64,000 nt of DNA, from contig NZ_CP109435.1 of assembly GCF_036227125.1 (NCBI RefSeq), positions 6,944,001 through 7,008,000 on the forward strand, written 5' to 3'. Of this stretch, positions 1 through 17,129 are shown piece by piece; the first letter of the stretch is position 1; each line of letters begins with the position of its first letter. Under the pieces are notes generated by a model. It searched no databases, was not told the DNA's origin, and saw nothing but the letters and a program-made list of their open reading frames with translations. This DNA comes from Streptomyces sp. NBC_01485 (lineage in GTDB: Bacteria > Actinomycetota > Actinomycetes > Streptomycetales > Streptomycetaceae). The position numbers were made by a program, and so were the translations under genes.

Positions 1-96
1 CGGCCCCAGTGCACTCCGACCCGGTGAGGGTTGGGGGTGATGGGTGGCTGGTCGTTGTTTGAGAACTGCACAGTGGACGCGAGCATCTGTGGCCAA
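1..96 (+). other. 16S-23S rRNA internal transcribed spacer (3' part)
   Basis: This is the spacer upstream of the 23S rRNA. It contains no tRNA gene, as is usual for Streptomyces rRNA operons. The TTTGAGAACTGCACAG stretch near 59-74 is typical of actinobacterial rRNA leaders and spacers. Bases 69-85 form one arm of the 23S processing stem. The 16S gene itself lies outside the window. Confidence 0.85.
69..85 (+). repeat. 5' arm of the pre-23S rRNA processing stem
   Basis: The sequence CACAGTGGACGCGAGCA is exactly complementary to bases 3218-3234 just past the 23S 3' end. The two 17-base arms bring the 23S ends together in a long duplex, the usual RNase III substrate for releasing pre-23S rRNA. 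The pairing is seen directly; the enzyme is inferred from known rRNA processing. Confidence 0.9.
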
Positions 97-3215
<3,119 letters not shown>

Positions 3216-3217
3216 GT

Positions 3218-3234
3218 TGCTCGCGTCCACTGTG
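3218..3234 (+). repeat. 3' arm of the pre-23S rRNA processing stem
   Basis: TGCTCGCGTCCACTGTG is the perfect reverse complement of bases 69-85, closing the 23S precursor stem immediately after the mature 3' end. Confidence 0.9.
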
Positions 3235-3258
3235 TTGGTTCTGAAACCACGAACAGCC

Positions 3259-3284
3259 CCACACCCCCTTTGGCCGGGGTGTGG
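3259..3284 (+). other. hairpin in the 23S-5S spacer
   Basis: CCACACCCC and GGGGTGTGG form a 9-bp stem around a loop of about 8 bases between 23S and 5S. There is no U-tract, and 5S follows on the same transcript, so it is more likely a processing or structural hairpin than a terminator. Confidence 0.6.
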
Positions 3285-3307
3285 TGCGGCTGAAACAGTT
3301 TCATAGT

Positions 3308-3426
3308 GTTTCGGTGGTCATAGCGTGAGGGAAACGCCCGGTTACATTCCGAACCCGGAAGCTAAGCCTTACAGCGCCGATGGTACTGCAGGGGGGACCC
3401 TGTGGGAGAGTAGGACACCGCCGAAC
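3308..3426 (+). rRNA. 5S ribosomal RNA
   Basis: This is about 119 nt, starting GTTTCGGTGGTCATAGCG and ending CACCGCCGAAC. The ends pair, and the internal CCCGGTTACATTCCGAACCCGG and GATGGTACTGCAGGGGGG segments are characteristic of actinobacterial 5S. It lies about 90 nt downstream of 23S in the same operon. The ends are uncertain by 1-3 bases. Confidence 0.96.
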
Positions 3427-3435
3427 AATCATTCA

Positions 3436-3482
3436 AAGGGTTGGGCTCTGAACTTCGGTTCAGAGACCAACCCTTTTTTGTT
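3436..3482 (+). terminator. rRNA operon Rho-independent terminator
   Basis: AAAGGGTTGG-GCTCTGAAC / TTCG / GTTCAGAG-ACCAACCCTTTTTT forms a long GC-rich stem capped by a stable TTCG tetraloop and followed by a T-run (TTTTTTGTTTTT). A true U-tract is rare in Streptomyces terminators and fits the end of a highly expressed rRNA operon. Confidence 0.93.
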
Positions 3483-3525
3483 TTTGGTCACTTGAAGTTC
3501 ATGTTGCGCCCTCAGCATCCACGGC

Positions 3526-4203
3526 ATGGGTACTGCTGCAATGCTCAGGGCTGCAGGTGTCGGAGTCGGTGACGAGGTCATCGTGCCGGCCTTCGGGAAT
3601 GTGGAAATCGCCGGAGCGGTAACCCTGGCGGGTGCGCTGCCGGTGTTCGCGGATGTTGATCCGGTGACGTACTGCCTCGAGTCGGCTGCCGTGGAAGCGG
3701 TCGTAACTTCGCGGACCGCGGCCGTTGTTGTCGTCCATCGCTTCGGTCGGCCGGCCGATGTCGGGCGGTTGCATGCTGTGGGGCAGCGGCATGGGCTGTT
3801 GGTGTTGGAGGAGGGGGAGTCCGAGACGCCGTACGACGAGATCGCGCAGCGTCGGGAGCGGGCCGCTTATCTGGACGGGCGGTTGCGGGGGGTGCGGATG
3901 CCCGACGGTGGGGACGGGCACACCTATCAGCAGTATGTCGTGCGGGTGCCGGGGAACGGGCGGCCCGATCGGGACGCGTTCGCGCGCGCCCTGCGGGGGA
4001 GGGGAGTTGGGTGCCGGGTGCCGGTGAGGACTCCGTTGCACCGGTTGCCCGAGTTCAGGCGGTGTGTGTCGTTGCCCGAGACCGAGCTCGCGGCCGACGA
4101 GACGCTCGCGTTGCCGGTGGACGCCTCGTTGACGAAGCGGGACATGCAGCGCATTGTGGCGGCGTGCAACGCGCTTGGCGGGCTGCTTCAGCCCGCCTCC
4201 TGA
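3526..4203 (+). CDS. Shortened DegT/DnrJ/EryC1/StrS-type aminotransferase homologue
   Basis: The product is 225 aa. The N-terminal half matches the sugar-aminotransferase fold from about residue 55 of typical members: GTAAMLRAAGVGVGDEVIVP, then ALPVFADVDPVTYCLE and LLVLEEGE. Family members are usually about 370 aa and carry a PLP-binding lysine in a short Ser-x-x-x-x-Lys segment after the DAAQA region. That whole segment is missing here, and the text runs straight from LLVLEEGE into the C-terminal region (YQQYVVRVPG; LPVDASLTKRD). The protein should therefore be unable to form the PLP aldimine. ATG 3526 is the only usable start in an open stretch that begins at 3496, just behind the rRNA terminator. 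It may be a decayed gene or a retained non-catalytic protein. Confidence 0.7.
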   Translation: MGTAAMLRAAGVGVGDEVIVPAFGNVEIAGAVTLAGALPVFADVDPVTYCLESAAVEAVVTSRTAAVVVVHRFGRPADVGRLHAVGQRHGLLVLEEGESETPYDEIAQRRERAAYLDGRLRGVRMPDGGDGHTYQQYVVRVPGNGRPDRDAFARALRGRGVGCRVPVRTPLHRLPEFRRCVSLPETELAADETLALPVDASLTKRDMQRIVAACNALGGLLQPAS

Positions 4204-4209
4204 ACGCGT

Positions 4210-4239
4210 TTGGGAACACCCGCCCGTTCGGGGTATGAT
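4210..4239 (+). promoter_or_regulatory. putative tRNA-Thr promoter
   Basis: TTGGGA (4210-4215), an 18-base spacer and TATGAT (4234-4239) fit a housekeeping sigma (HrdB-type) promoter about 40 bases ahead of the tRNA 5' end. The -35 box overlaps the last codons of the preceding gene. Confidence 0.6.
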
Positions 4240-4278
4240 CTATTCCGTTGCCGCGAGGGAAACCTCGAAAAGTAGCTG

Positions 4279-4354
4279 GCCCCCTTAGCTCAGTCGGTAG
4301 AGCGTCTCCATGGTAAGGAGAAGGTCAACGGTTCGATTCCGTTAGGGGGCTCCA
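4279..4354 (+). tRNA. tRNA-Thr (anticodon GGT)
   Basis: The 76-nt cloverleaf includes an encoded CCA. The acceptor stem is GCCCCCT / AGGGGGC with discriminator T. The D arm is TAGCTCAGTCGGTAGAGC. The anticodon stem TCTCC/GGAGA carries loop ATGGTAA with anticodon GGT at 4312-4314. The T arm is AACGGTTCGATTCCGTT. It reads ACC, the preferred threonine codon of high-GC genomes, and is followed by its own terminator. Confidence 0.97.
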
Positions 4355-4357
4355 CAA

Positions 4358-4393
4358 AAGAAAGCCCCTGCCCTTTCGGGCGGGGGCTTTTCT
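4358..4393. terminator. bidirectional terminator between tRNA-Thr and osaC
   Basis: AAAGCCCCTGCC, loop CTTTC, GGGCGGGGGCTTTT gives a strong stem with A and T tracts on opposite sides. It can end both the tRNA transcript (+) and the converging osaC transcript (-). Confidence 0.85.
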
Positions 4394-4408
4394 CATGCCC
4401 TGATTTCC

Positions 4409-7150
4409 TCACGCCACCCGCATCGCCAGGATCGCCATGTCGTCGGACGGGGCGTCGGACGCGAAACGTTCCACCGCGCGCATGATGCGGGCGGCGACCG
4501 CGCCGGCCGTCAGGCCCGTGCAGGTCGTAAGGACGTCGGCGAGACCGTCGTCGCCCAGCATGCGGGTGCCCTCGCGGCGCTCGGTGACGCCGTCCGTGAC
4601 GCAGAGCAGGACATCGCCCGGGTCGAGGGTGACCGTCTGCTCGTAGAGCTCCAGGTCCTCCATGACGCCCAGGAGCGGCTGGGGTTCGGCGGCCGCCTCG
4701 ACCGTGCCGTCCTGACGCAGGCGGAGGGGGAGCGGGTGGCCGGCGCAGACCACCTTCAGCTCCGCGCTGCCGTCCTCCTGCGGGCGCATCTCGCCGTAGA
4801 GGAGGGTCAGGAAGCGGCTGCGGGCGCCCTCGTCGAGGATGGCCGAGTTGAGGCGCTCCAGGACGGCCGGGCCGCTGAGGCCCTCGCGGGCCAGCAGCCG
4901 CAGGGCGTGGCGGGCGAGGCCCGTCACCGCCGCGGCGTTCGGGCCCGTGCCGCAGACGTCGCCGATGGCGAAGCCGTAGACGCCGTCGCTGATGGGGAAG
5001 ACGTCGTAGAAGTCGCCCCCGACCTCGTTGCCCTCGCCGGCCGCGCGGTAGATGACCTCGACCTCGACGCCGTCGATCTTGGGGGTCTCCGGGGGCAGGA
5101 GGCTGCGCTGGAGGGCCTGGCTGATGGCCGTGCGCTCGGAGTAGAGGCGGGCGTTGTCGAGGGCGAGGGCGGCGCGGCGGGACAAGTCCTCGGCCAGTTC
5201 CAGGATTTCCTGGCGGAAGTGTTCGTCGGTGGGCTTGCCGAGGGTCAGCATGCCGATGACGCGGTTGCGGGCGACCAGCGGGAGGACGACGGTCTCGCCG
5301 CCCACCGCCGAGGCCGTCGCCAGAGTGGGGCCGATTCCTGAGGACACCTGGTGGGTCGGGCCGCCGGTCAGGCCCAGGCTGCGCATGGAGCTGCGCAGGG
5401 CCGCGTCGTGCGCGGCCGCGGCGGGGGCCGCCCAGACCCGGGCGCCGGGGGTGGGTACCGGGTCCGGCGGGGCGATCTTCGACAGCAACGACTTGATGCC
5501 GTCGATGAGTTCCTCGTCCTCGTGCAGGACGTACGAGAGGTAGGGGTCGGAGGCCTGGTCGGCGATCGTGTAGACCGCGCACCACGTGGCCAGGGTCGGG
5601 ACCGTCATCTGGGCCATGAGGGCCAGGGTCTGGTCGCGGTCCAGGGTGCCCGCGAGGAGGTCGGAGGCCTCGACGAGGAAGCTCAGGGAGCCGCGGCGCA
5701 GGCGCTCCAACTCGCCCAGGCGGGCCGACTCCACGGCCAGCGCGATGCGGTCGGCCGCGAACTGCAGGCGTAGGGCCTCCTCGTTGGAGTAGCGGTTCGG
5801 GGCCTCGGCCGCCACGCCGAGGGAGCCGGTCAGGCGGCCCTCGACCTTCAGCGGGACCGTGACGACCGACCGCATGCCCGTGCCGTTGAGCAGGGGGACG
5901 GCGCCGGGGACGGCCAGCAGGTCCTCGTGGACGGCCGGCATGCGGGCCGAGCCGTAGCGGCCCGGGCCCGCCTCGACGGGAACGCGCGCGAAGCGCTGGC
6001 GGGCGGAGGGCAGGCCGGTGGAGGCGCGGACCTCCAACTCCGTCTCGTCGTCGGTCGCCAGGAGGAGGAACGCGGAGTCGGCGTCGAGCATGTCGCGGGC
6101 GCGCTCCACCGTGCGCTGGAGGAGGCCGTCGAGGTCGTCCGGGGCCGGAGAGCCGATGAACACCTCGAACGGGTCGGCGTTCTGGCCGTCGGAGCCGGTG
6201 GCCGGGTCGGAGGCCGGAACGCGCAACGGGGTCTGCAGGACCGCGCGTTCGTGGTCGCGGACGAGGAGACAGACCGTGGAGGGCTCGCCGTCGGTGTCGC
6301 GGACCCGGAGGTGGGAGGCGTACACGGGTGTGACGCGGCCGCTGGAGCTGCGGATGCCGTAGCTGCCCTCCCAGCGGGAGAGTTGGAGGGCCTCCACGAT
6401 GCCGGTGCTGGTGCCGGGGGTGTGCGGCCAGGCGGCGAGGTCGGTGAGGGGCTTGCCGATGACCTGGTCGGCGGGGTAGCCGAAGAGTTCCTCGGCGTCC
6501 TCGTTCCACGCCGAGATGGCGCCCACACGGTCGATCTGGACGACCGCCACGCGGACTCGGCTGTCGGCGAGCGGGAGGAGGTCGGCGGGGAGGGACGGGC
6601 CGGCGGTGCGGGTGCCCACCGGGCGGTCGGGGAGGTCGAGTTGGAACCAGACCTTCTTGTGGATGGGGGTGTAGTCGACGCCCCAGCGGCCGGCGATGGC
6701 CGCGCAGAGCTGGAGGCCGCGGCCGCCTTCGCGGTCGGGGCTGCCCATGGTGGAGGGGGAGCCCTGGAGGGGGATCTCGCGTTCGGGATACCGGTCGGCC
6801 ACCTCGATGCGGACGCCGTCGTCGCTGCGCAGACACAGGACGTCGGCGTGGGTGCCCGCGTGGACGACCGCGTTCGTCACCAGTTCGCTGGTGAGGACGA
6901 CGGCGTCGTCGACGATGTCGGCGAAGCCCCAGCCCTGGAGGGTGTCGCGGACGAAGGAGCGGGCCGTCGCCACCGATCGCCCGACGGGCTCGAAGTTGGC
7001 GGCCGCGCGCGCGGTGATCACAGAACTCCTCGGCCGGTCGTCGACGTGCAGGGATCCCTGACCGGCCAGGTCGCGCCGCTGCTGGGGCGGACGCGTGCTT
7101 GAAGGCCGGGGGTCCGGGGTCTGTCCCCCCGGGATCAGTCCGGTGGTCAT
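4409..7150 (-). CDS. osaC: OsaC: anti-sigma kinase / PAS / GAF / PP2C phosphatase regulator
   Basis: This is a 913-aa multidomain signalling protein. In order it has an RsbW-like HATPase domain (N-box LTSELVTNAVVHAG near residue 90, G-box DREGGRGLQL), a PAS domain from about 200 (AISAWNEDAEELFGYPADQV), two GAF-like regions (about 330-480 and 510-670), and a SpoIIE/PP2C phosphatase from about 683 to the end. The phosphatase has the metal-site motifs GGDFYDVF near 712, GDVCGTG, and SDDMAIL near 902. In S. coelicolor the gene in this position, divergent from osaA, is osaC. It modulates SigB after osmotic stress through its anti-sigma domain. Identity rests on domain order and position. ATG 7150 is the first start of the frame consistent with the N-terminus. 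Confidence 0.9.
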   Translation of the reverse strand: MTTGLIPGGQTPDPRPSSTRPPQQRRDLAGQGSLHVDDRPRSSVITARAAANFEPVGRSVATARSFVRDTLQGWGFADIVDDAVVLTSELVTNAVVHAGTHADVLCLRSDDGVRIEVADRYPEREIPLQGSPSTMGSPDREGGRGLQLCAAIAGRWGVDYTPIHKKVWFQLDLPDRPVGTRTAGPSLPADLLPLADSRVRVAVVQIDRVGAISAWNEDAEELFGYPADQVIGKPLTDLAAWPHTPGTSTGIVEALQLSRWEGSYGIRSSSGRVTPVYASHLRVRDTDGEPSTVCLLVRDHERAVLQTPLRVPASDPATGSDGQNADPFEVFIGSPAPDDLDGLLQRTVERARDMLDADSAFLLLATDDETELEVRASTGLPSARQRFARVPVEAGPGRYGSARMPAVHEDLLAVPGAVPLLNGTGMRSVVTVPLKVEGRLTGSLGVAAEAPNRYSNEEALRLQFAADRIALAVESARLGELERLRRGSLSFLVEASDLLAGTLDRDQTLALMAQMTVPTLATWCAVYTIADQASDPYLSYVLHEDEELIDGIKSLLSKIAPPDPVPTPGARVWAAPAAAAHDAALRSSMRSLGLTGGPTHQVSSGIGPTLATASAVGGETVVLPLVARNRVIGMLTLGKPTDEHFRQEILELAEDLSRRAALALDNARLYSERTAISQALQRSLLPPETPKIDGVEVEVIYRAAGEGNEVGGDFYDVFPISDGVYGFAIGDVCGTGPNAAAVTGLARHALRLLAREGLSGPAVLERLNSAILDEGARSRFLTLLYGEMRPQEDGSAELKVVCAGHPLPLRLRQDGTVEAAAEPQPLLGVMEDLELYEQTVTLDPGDVLLCVTDGVTERREGTRMLGDDGLADVLTTCTGLTAGAVAARIMRAVERFASDAPSDDMAILAMRVA

Positions 7151-7545
7151 GTGTGCGGCCGCCCCTCCGATGCCCGCTCGTGCGCTCGTGCCACCGCCCA
7201 GGCCGGACGGACCGGCGTGGCTGGACAGCCGGATGCAAGGTTACTTACCTTCCGGGTCCCTGCGGATGCCGGTCACCAGTGTTTTCGCCCGACGGTGTGG
7301 GGACGATGTGCGAAGCTGCCGAACTGTTATGGCCGGGTTCGACAAGGGTGAAACACTGGGCAAGCTTCTTGTGAAGGTCCGGGCAGACTGGGTGTCTTCT
7401 GAGTACAGGGGGCAGCAGCCTCCCGGGCACGCCTGGTTTGATCAGGTGGATTACCCGGCGGTAACAGGTAGCGCGAGCAGCAGCACCAGTACTACCGGCA
7501 GCACCCAGGCAAAACGATGACGGTCGATCCCTGCGGGAGGGACAA
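7151..7545. promoter_or_regulatory. osaC-osaA divergent control region (395 bp, non-coding)
   Basis: No credible gene is seen here. The stretch must hold promoters for both the leftward osaC and the rightward osaA. On the + strand GTTT (7281-7284), 14 bases and GGGGAC (7299-7304) resemble the SigB-family consensus (GNNT-N14-16-GGGTAY) with one mismatch in the -10. SigB control would fit the Osa system, but this is inference. The stretch ends in the osaA ribosome-binding site GGGAGG at 7535-7540. Confidence 0.5.
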
Positions 7546-13008
<5,463 letters not shown>

Positions 13009-13286
13009 GGGGACCGCGCCGTGACGGGAACCTTCGGCGGGCCGGGAACAATCGGCCTGCGTCCGGAGTTGTCGACTCGGGGTTTCCGACGCCGTGTAGC
13101 CGGGCGGAATCCGGGGAACCTTCTGGTCCCCTGCCGCGTTCCCGCTACGTGCACAGTGACATCACGGTGACAGGGTGTGGCGACGGTCGGGGTGCGGCTA
13201 CCATGACCGGCACAAGGAAGGGCGGCGCAAAGGAGTCGTCCCCAGGGGCGGCGCCCGGTGCACTGCCGGGGCGAGGAGGGCGGGCC

Positions 13287-13973
13287 ATGGTGCAGAAGGC
13301 CAAGATCCTCCTGGTCGATGACCGGCCGGAGAATCTGCTGGCGCTGGAGGCGATCCTCTCTGCGCTCGATCAGACGCTGGTGCGGGCATCGTCCGGGGAA
13401 GAGGCGCTCAAAGCACTGCTGACGGACGACTTCGCGGTCATTCTGCTGGACGTCCAGATGCCGGGAATGGACGGCTTCGAGACGGCCGCGCACATCAAGC
13501 GGCGAGAGCGGACCAGGGACATCCCGATCATCTTCCTCACCGCGATCAACCACGGGCCGCACCACACCTTCCGCGGTTACGCGGCGGGCGCGGTGGACTA
13601 CATCTCCAAGCCGTTCGACCCGTGGGTGCTGCGTGCGAAGGTCTCGGTGTTCGTCGAGCTGTACATGAAGAACTGCCAGTTGCGCGAGCAGGCGGCGCTG
13701 CTGCGGCTCCAGTTGGAGGGCGGTGGCGGCAAGAGCGCGTCGGGCGGCGCGAAGGAGGCGGCGGGGCTGCTCGCCGAGCTCTCCGCGCGGCTCGCGGCCG
13801 TCGAGGAGCAGGCGGAGGCCCTGTCCAAGCAGCTCGACGACGAGTCGGCGGACGCGGCCGCGGTGGCCACGGCGGCGCACCTGGAGCGCAAACTCACCGG
13901 TCTGCGCCGGGCGCTGGACGCCCTGGAGCCGGGCACCGGCAGCGGCGCGACCTCACTGCCGTCGCCGAACTGA
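13287..13973 (+). CDS. osaB: OsaB: response regulator with C-terminal coiled coil
   Basis: This 228-aa protein has an N-terminal receiver domain (KILLVDDRPENLLALEAIL) with phospho-acceptor Asp55 in VILLDVQMPGMDG and the conserved Lys in YISKPFD. The C-terminal half is not a DNA-binding domain. It is an Ala/Glu/Leu-rich coiled coil (about 125-215) that may mediate oligomerisation or partner binding. It lies 280 bp downstream of osaA, which could phosphorylate it, and is known in S. coelicolor as the osmoadaptation regulator OsaB. Start ATG 13287 follows GAGGAGGG. An in-frame ATG at 13203 would add 28 Gly/Ala-rich residues and has a weaker ribosome-binding site. Confidence 0.87.
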   Translation: MVQKAKILLVDDRPENLLALEAILSALDQTLVRASSGEEALKALLTDDFAVILLDVQMPGMDGFETAAHIKRRERTRDIPIIFLTAINHGPHHTFRGYAAGAVDYISKPFDPWVLRAKVSVFVELYMKNCQLREQAALLRLQLEGGGGKSASGGAKEAAGLLAELSARLAAVEEQAEALSKQLDDESADAAAVATAAHLERKLTGLRRALDALEPGTGSGATSLPSPN

Positions 13974-14150
13974 TCGGATCCACGGAACGGAACTGACGTG
14001 TGCGACGCATGGTGTTGTGCATGAGGACGCGTCAGTTCCCGTTCCCGGCAAAGCGGACGCGTCAGTTCCGCGCCTTGGCGCGGGCGACACGATCGGGTGA
14101 AGCAGTGGGCACACGTGTCCCTTGTGGTCTCCACCGGTAACCTCACACCC

Positions 14151-16862
14151 ATGGCCTCACGTCCCTCCGCAGCCAAGAAGCCGCCCGCCAAGAAGGCGGC
14201 CGCTCCGGCGAAGAAGGCCGCCGCCAAAAAGGCCCCGGCGAAGAAGGCGCCCGCCAAGAGAGCCGCGGCCAAGAAGCCCGCGCCCGCACCGGCTCCCAAT
14301 CCCACCGGGGGCATCTACCGACTCGTCCGCGCCGTCTGGCTCGGGCTGGCGCACGGCGTCGGCGCCGTGTTCCGCGGCATAGGGAACGGCGCGAAGAACC
14401 TCGACCCGGCCCACCGCAAGGACGGCGTCGCGCTGCTGCTGTTCGGCGTCGCGCTGATCGTCGCCGCGGGCACCTGGGCCGATCTGCGCGGTCCCGTCGG
14501 CGACCTCGTCGAGATCCTGGTGACCGGCGCCTTCGGCCGGCTCGACCTGCTCGTGCCGATCCTCCTCGCGGTGATCGCCGTGCGCCTCATCCGGCACCCC
14601 GAGAAGCCCGAGGCCAACGGCCGCATCGTGATCGGCCTGTCCGCGCTCGTCATCGGCGTGCTCGGCCAGGTCCACATCGCCTGCGGCGCCCCCGCCCGCA
14701 GCGACGGCATGCAGGCCATAAGGGACGCCGGCGGTCTCATCGGCTGGGGCGCGGCGACCCCGCTGACGTACACCATGGGCGAGGTCCTCGCCGTACCGCT
14801 GCTGGCGCTGCTCACGGTCTTCGGGCTGCTGGTCGTCACGGCGACCCCGGTCAACGCCGTTCCGCAGCGGCTGCGGCAGCTCGGGGTGCGGCTCGGCGTC
14901 CTGCACGACCCGGCGGCGGACGAGTACGACGAGGTCGGCGACGACGACGCGCGCTACGACGAGCAGTGGCGCGAGGCGCTGCCCGGGCGCCCCCGACGGC
15001 GCTCGGGCGCCCCCCAGTCGTACGACCCCGACGACGCCGAGCAGGAGGCGCTCTCCCGGCGGCGCGGCCGCCCCCGGCGCTCCGCGGTGCCGCAGCCGGC
15101 CATGGACCGGCAACTGGACGCCGTGGACATCGCCGCTGCCGCCGCGGCCGACCTCGACGGCGCCGTCCTGCACGGCATGCCGCCCTCGCCGCTCGTCGCC
15201 GACCTCACCCACGGTGTGAGCGTCGGCGACCGGGAGCCGACGACGCCGACGCCCGTCCCGGCGCCGGCCTCCCGCCCCCGGCAGGAGCGGCTCAAGGTCG
15301 GCGGGGCGGTCCCCGACCTGACCAAGTCGGCCCCCGAGGAGATGCGCGAGCTGCCGCCGCGCGCCGAACAGCTCCAGCTCTCCGGCGACATCACCTACTC
15401 CCTGCCCTCCCTCGACCTCCTGGAGCGCGGCGGCCCCGGCAAGGTGCGCAGCGCGGCCAACGACGTCGTCGTCGCCTCGCTGACGAACGTCTTCACCGAG
15501 TTCAAGGTCGACGCCGCCGTCACCGGCTTCACCCGCGGGCCGACGGTCACGCGCTACGAGGTCGAGCTCGGCCCCGCCGTGAAGGTCGAGCGGATCACCG
15601 CGCTGGCCAAGAACATCGCGTACGCCGTCGCCAGCCCCGACGTACGGATCATCAGCCCGATCCCGGGCAAGTCCGCGGTCGGCATCGAGATCCCGAACAC
15701 CGACCGGGAGATGGTCAACCTCGGGGACGTGCTGCGGCTCGCGGACGCGGCCGAGGACGACCACCCGATGCTGGTGGCGCTCGGCAAGGACGTCGAGGGC
15801 GGCTATGTGATGGCCAACCTTGCGAAGATGCCGCACGTCCTGGTGGCCGGAGCCACCGGTTCCGGCAAGTCGTCGTGCATCAACTGCCTGATCACGTCGA
15901 TCATGGTCCGCGCGACCCCCGAGGACGTGCGGATGGTCCTGGTCGACCCCAAGCGCGTCGAGCTCACCGCCTACGAGGGCATCCCGCACCTGATCACGCC
16001 GATCATCACCAACCCCAAACGGGCCGCCGAGGCCCTGCAGTGGGTCGTACGGGAGATGGACCTGCGCTACGACGACCTCGCGGCGTACGGCTTCCGGCAC
16101 ATCGACGACTTCAACGAGGCCATAAGGAACGGCAAGGTCAAGCCGCCCCTGGGGAGCGAGCGGGAGCTTCAGCCGTACCCGTACCTGCTGGTGATCGTGG
16201 ACGAGCTCGCCGACCTGATGATGGTCGCCCCGCGCGACGTCGAGGACTCGATCGTGCGGATCACGCAGCTCGCGCGCGCGGCCGGTATCCACCTGGTGCT
16301 CGCCACGCAGCGCCCTTCGGTCGACGTCGTGACCGGCCTCATCAAGGCGAACGTGCCCTCCCGGCTCGCCTTCGCCACCTCCTCGCTCGCCGACTCGCGC
16401 GTCATCCTCGACCAGCCGGGCGCCGAGAAGCTGATCGGCAAGGGCGACGGGCTGTTCCTGCCGATGGGTCAGAACAAGCCCACGCGTATGCAGGGCGCCT
16501 TCGTGACCGAGGAAGAGGTCGCGGCGGTCGTCCAGCACTGCAAGGACCAGATGGCGCCGGTCTTCCGGGACGACGTCACCGTCGGCACCAAGCAGAAGAA
16601 GGAGATCGACGAGGACATCGGCGACGACCTCGACCTGCTGTGCCAGGCGGCCGAGCTGGTGGTCTCCACCCAGTTCGGGTCGACGTCCATGCTCCAGCGC
16701 AAGCTGCGCGTCGGCTTCGCCAAGGCCGGCCGGCTGATGGACCTCATGGAGTCGCGGAACATCGTCGGGCCCAGTGAGGGATCCAAGGCGCGGGACGTCC
16801 TCGTGAAGCCGGACGAGTTGGATGGCGTGCTCTCGGTGATCCGGGGGGAGTCTGCGGGGTAG
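14151..16862 (+). CDS. ftsK: FtsK: DNA translocase at the division septum
   Basis: The protein is 903 aa from ATG 14151 (MASRPSAAKK). A Lys/Ala/Pro-rich N-terminus reminiscent of histone H1 tails is followed by about four membrane helices (about residues 85-260) and a charged, proline-rich linker. The RecA-like motor has Walker A GATGSGKS at 567-574 and Walker B LLVIVDELADLMM. The C-terminal winged-helix gamma domain (STSMLQRKLRVGFAKAGRLM) should read KOPS-like polar sequences. It pumps chromosomal DNA through closing septa, chiefly sporulation septa in Streptomyces. No strong ribosome-binding site precedes the chosen ATG. GTG codons about 30-50 bases upstream cannot be excluded. Confidence 0.93.
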   Translation: MASRPSAAKKPPAKKAAAPAKKAAAKKAPAKKAPAKRAAAKKPAPAPAPNPTGGIYRLVRAVWLGLAHGVGAVFRGIGNGAKNLDPAHRKDGVALLLFGVALIVAAGTWADLRGPVGDLVEILVTGAFGRLDLLVPILLAVIAVRLIRHPEKPEANGRIVIGLSALVIGVLGQVHIACGAPARSDGMQAIRDAGGLIGWGAATPLTYTMGEVLAVPLLALLTVFGLLVVTATPVNAVPQRLRQLGVRLGVLHDPAADEYDEVGDDDARYDEQWREALPGRPRRRSGAPQSYDPDDAEQEALSRRRGRPRRSAVPQPAMDRQLDAVDIAAAAAADLDGAVLHGMPPSPLVADLTHGVSVGDREPTTPTPVPAPASRPRQERLKVGGAVPDLTKSAPEEMRELPPRAEQLQLSGDITYSLPSLDLLERGGPGKVRSAANDVVVASLTNVFTEFKVDAAVTGFTRGPTVTRYEVELGPAVKVERITALAKNIAYAVASPDVRIISPIPGKSAVGIEIPNTDREMVNLGDVLRLADAAEDDHPMLVALGKDVEGGYVMANLAKMPHVLVAGATGSGKSSCINCLITSIMVRATPEDVRMVLVDPKRVELTAYEGIPHLITPIITNPKRAAEALQWVVREMDLRYDDLAAYGFRHIDDFNEAIRNGKVKPPLGSERELQPYPYLLVIVDELADLMMVAPRDVEDSIVRITQLARAAGIHLVLATQRPSVDVVTGLIKANVPSRLAFATSSLADSRVILDQPGAEKLIGKGDGLFLPMGQNKPTRMQGAFVTEEEVAAVVQHCKDQMAPVFRDDVTVGTKQKKEIDEDIGDDLDLLCQAAELVVSTQFGSTSMLQRKLRVGFAKAGRLMDLMESRNIVGPSEGSKARDVLVKPDELDGVLSVIRGESAG

Positions 16863-17056
16863 ACGTCGGGGTAGACGTCAGTGCGGGGAACGGAGGTCGG
16901 CCGTGACTCACCCGTTAGAGAGCGGTGGGCAACCGTTTCCCTTTGACGTACGTCAAGTTGAGCGAGAGGACAGGTGCGGCTCCTCGCCGGGGCCGTAACC
17001 GGCCCGTCATCGGCATGTCCGGCCATACCGATGGCGTACAAAGTCCCACCGCCCGG

Positions 17057-17087
17057 TTGCCCCTCTCTTTGGCACCCCCCCTAGACT
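17057..17087 (+). promoter_or_regulatory. possible promoter of the RodZ-like gene
   Basis: TTGCCC (17057-17062) and TAGACT (17082-17087) with a 19-base spacer resemble a housekeeping promoter. A start near 17095 would favour GTG 17130, rather than GTG 17103, as the initiation codon of the following gene. Confidence 0.35.
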
Positions 17088-17129
17088 GAACCTCCAGCAC
17101 AGGTGGCTACACGCTCGAAAGGCGCCCCC

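Noticed and set aside
4290..7238. 982-codon frame overlapping osaC in another register
   Set aside because: Arg/Pro/Gly-rich composition with no domains, a shadow of high-GC codon bias. The osaC frame carries all the motifs.
13060..13110. SigB-like promoter (GTTT-N16-GGGCGG) ahead of osaB
   Set aside because: The -10 matches the consensus poorly and GC-rich DNA gives such matches by chance.
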